From an uncultured Moraxellaceae bacterium (GTDB taxonomy: Bacteria; Pseudomonadota; Gammaproteobacteria; Pseudomonadales; Moraxellaceae), in NCBI GenBank assembly GCA_937952925.1, contig CALFYA010000126.1:1-13478 (forward strand): DNA of 13,478 bases, read 5' to 3'. The position numbers and the translations under genes were made by a program. A model generated the notes under the pieces. The model did not search any database, had not been told where the DNA came from, and worked only from the letters and a program-made list of their open reading frames with translations. Shown here piece after piece: positions 12,507 through 13,478 of this stretch (within the stretch, counting starts at the first letter, position 1; each line of letters opens with the position of its first letter).

Positions 12507-13478
12507 TCATTCGGTTTGGCTCGGCGATTCGATCTCCAGAATTCGGAATCCCTCATCCAATGCCTCAACCTTGCGCCGGAAATCCAAAACGTAGTCGCCG
12601 AAACGATTGATGTGCTCCAACCGGTATGGCGCCAGTCCGGCCAAGACTTCCTGATTGATAACAGCACCTTCAGCCTGGAGTTTCTTCAGAACCCGGCTCA
12701 TCCCAACCACGTTGTGCAAGATGACCAGATTGGCTACGAGATGGTTGTACTTGATGATCTTGCGCTGTTCATGGCGCAGGTTTTCGGCAATCACCCCTTC
12801 TCCGCCGAAAAACAGTTTTTTCTCGAAACCGTTGAATTGCTCCGACTTGTTGGTTTCCGCATGGATGAGTCGGCGAAGTTCGACGTCGCCAACGTATTTC
12901 AGCAGGAACATGGTTCGGATTACTTTGCCGAGTTCCTTGAAGGCGAAATACAACTTGTTCTTTCGACTGTAAGTTCCCAAGCGACGCAGGATGGCCGAGG
13001 CGGAAATTTTTCCGAGCTTGATGGAAACTGCCACGCGCAGCATGTCCGGCAAATGGGTCTCGATCATCTGCCAGTTGATGTCGTCGCTGAAAAGCCGGTC
13101 GATATGCGTAAATTTCTTGTTGCTGTCGGGCCGATGGAACACCAGATCCTTGATGCCACGGATGCGCGGCATCAGTTTGATACCCAAGAGGTGGGAAAGC
13201 GCAAACACCGTGTAGCTCTGGGCCTGGGTATCGCCGTGGATGGTGTCTGGTCGGATATCCGAAGTGTTGGTCATCAGCCCATCAAGGATGTGGGTGCCCT
13301 CGTAGGTGCCGCAGGAAATGAAGTGGCTGAACAGCGCGATGAACTTGTCGGAGACATGGTAGTAGCCGATACCGCCATAGCCGCCGTAGCGAATGTGATG
13401 CTCGGAAATCAGATTTTGCTCGTAGAGGTTCCATTTCGTGCCGTCGGCCGAGGCATGCTTGCCTGATCCCCAGTAGCC
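12507..13478 (-). CDS. tnpA: Tn3-family transposase, C-terminal part (runs off the edge)
   Basis: The last 323 residues of a roughly 950-1000-residue DDE transposase that does replicative transposition through a cointegrate. Visible catalytic motifs are ASADGTKWN with the first Asp (13443-13445), HGDTQAQS with the second Asp (13230-13232), and NKSEQFN with the Glu (12840-12842). Between them are RYGGYGGIGYYHVSD and LMPRIRGIKDLVF, which are typical of the family. The frame is open to the right edge, so the start is outside. The stop at 12507 lies 70 bases from the inferred terminal repeat. GC content is higher than in the phage genes, and a long antisense frame covers it, as is common in this family. 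It appears intact over the visible part. Confidence 0.95.
   Translation of the reverse strand, partial: GYWGSGKHASADGTKWNLYEQNLISEHHIRYGGYGGIGYYHVSDKFIALFSHFISCGTYEGTHILDGLMTNTSDIRPDTIHGDTQAQSYTVFALSHLLGIKLMPRIRGIKDLVFHRPDSNKKFTHIDRLFSDDINWQMIETHLPDMLRVAVSIKLGKISASAILRRLGTYSRKNKLYFAFKELGKVIRTMFLLKYVGDVELRRLIHAETNKSEQFNGFEKKLFFGGEGVIAENLRHEQRKIIKYNHLVANLVILHNVVGMSRVLKKLQAEGAVINQEVLAGLAPYRLEHINRFGDYVLDFRRKVEALDEGFRILEIESPSQTE

Noticed and set aside
12471..13466. Long plus-strand open frame of 331 codons
   Set aside because: It is antisense to a transposase with intact Tn3-family catalytic motifs; the translation lacks any recognisable domain.

Overview
The window looks like the tail and portal region of a contractile-tailed (myovirus-type) prophage or phage-plasmid in a proteobacterium, probably a gammaproteobacterium. 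It has been broken into by mobile elements and toxin-antitoxin modules. The host guess rests only on the overall look of the proteins and the mid-range base composition, so it is weak. The phage identification rests on protein character and gene order: a gp25-like/W-like protein followed by a J-like baseplate protein, a trimeric spike with an HxH tip, a tail-hub candidate, a sheath-like N-terminal region, a portal-like protein and tube-like proteins. No capsid, terminase or tape-measure gene is visible here.

Layout. 1-53: right end of an IS200/IS605-type element, fused to the last codons of a broken gene (stop at 119-121). 139-160: a terminator. 208-802 (minus): a higBA toxin-antitoxin pair with a palindromic operator at 829-854. 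856-1157: no intact gene; a truncated XRE antitoxin lies at 987-1157. 1244-4555 (plus): tail operon 1 (unknown 192-aa protein, membrane protein, gp25-like, J-like, I-like). 4590-5247 (minus): a second higBA pair of a different subfamily, with its own palindrome at 5291-5307. 5308-6041: a gene-poor stretch with a near-duplicate of the next operon's leader, antisense gene fragments and a long perfect palindrome. 6042-9225: tail operon 2 (tube-like, neck-like, hub-like, sheath-like, spike). 9303-11586: operon 3 (portal-like, second tube-like). 11655 onward: operon 4, whose first gene is cut by a Tn3-family transposon that runs off the right edge (transposase 12507 to 13478, minus).

The most notable pattern is a repeated bipartite element at the head of every plus-strand tail operon. 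An exact 9-mer, CCGGAACCC, occurs at 1176, 5972, 9233 and 11588, with a fifth copy in the duplicated leader at 5383. A CATAT[CT]-like box (CATCAT at one site) follows 34 to 38 bases later, and the chosen start codon lies 58 to 61 bases after the 9-mer. This fits a phage-specific late promoter with an activator site near -50. The leaders also carry inverted repeats close to or overlapping the start codons. The four operons would then be co-induced late and supply baseplate, hub, spike, tube and portal.

The transposon insertion, the IS insertion and the leader duplication suggest a decaying or domesticated element. All family assignments are from reading sequence alone and no database was searched.
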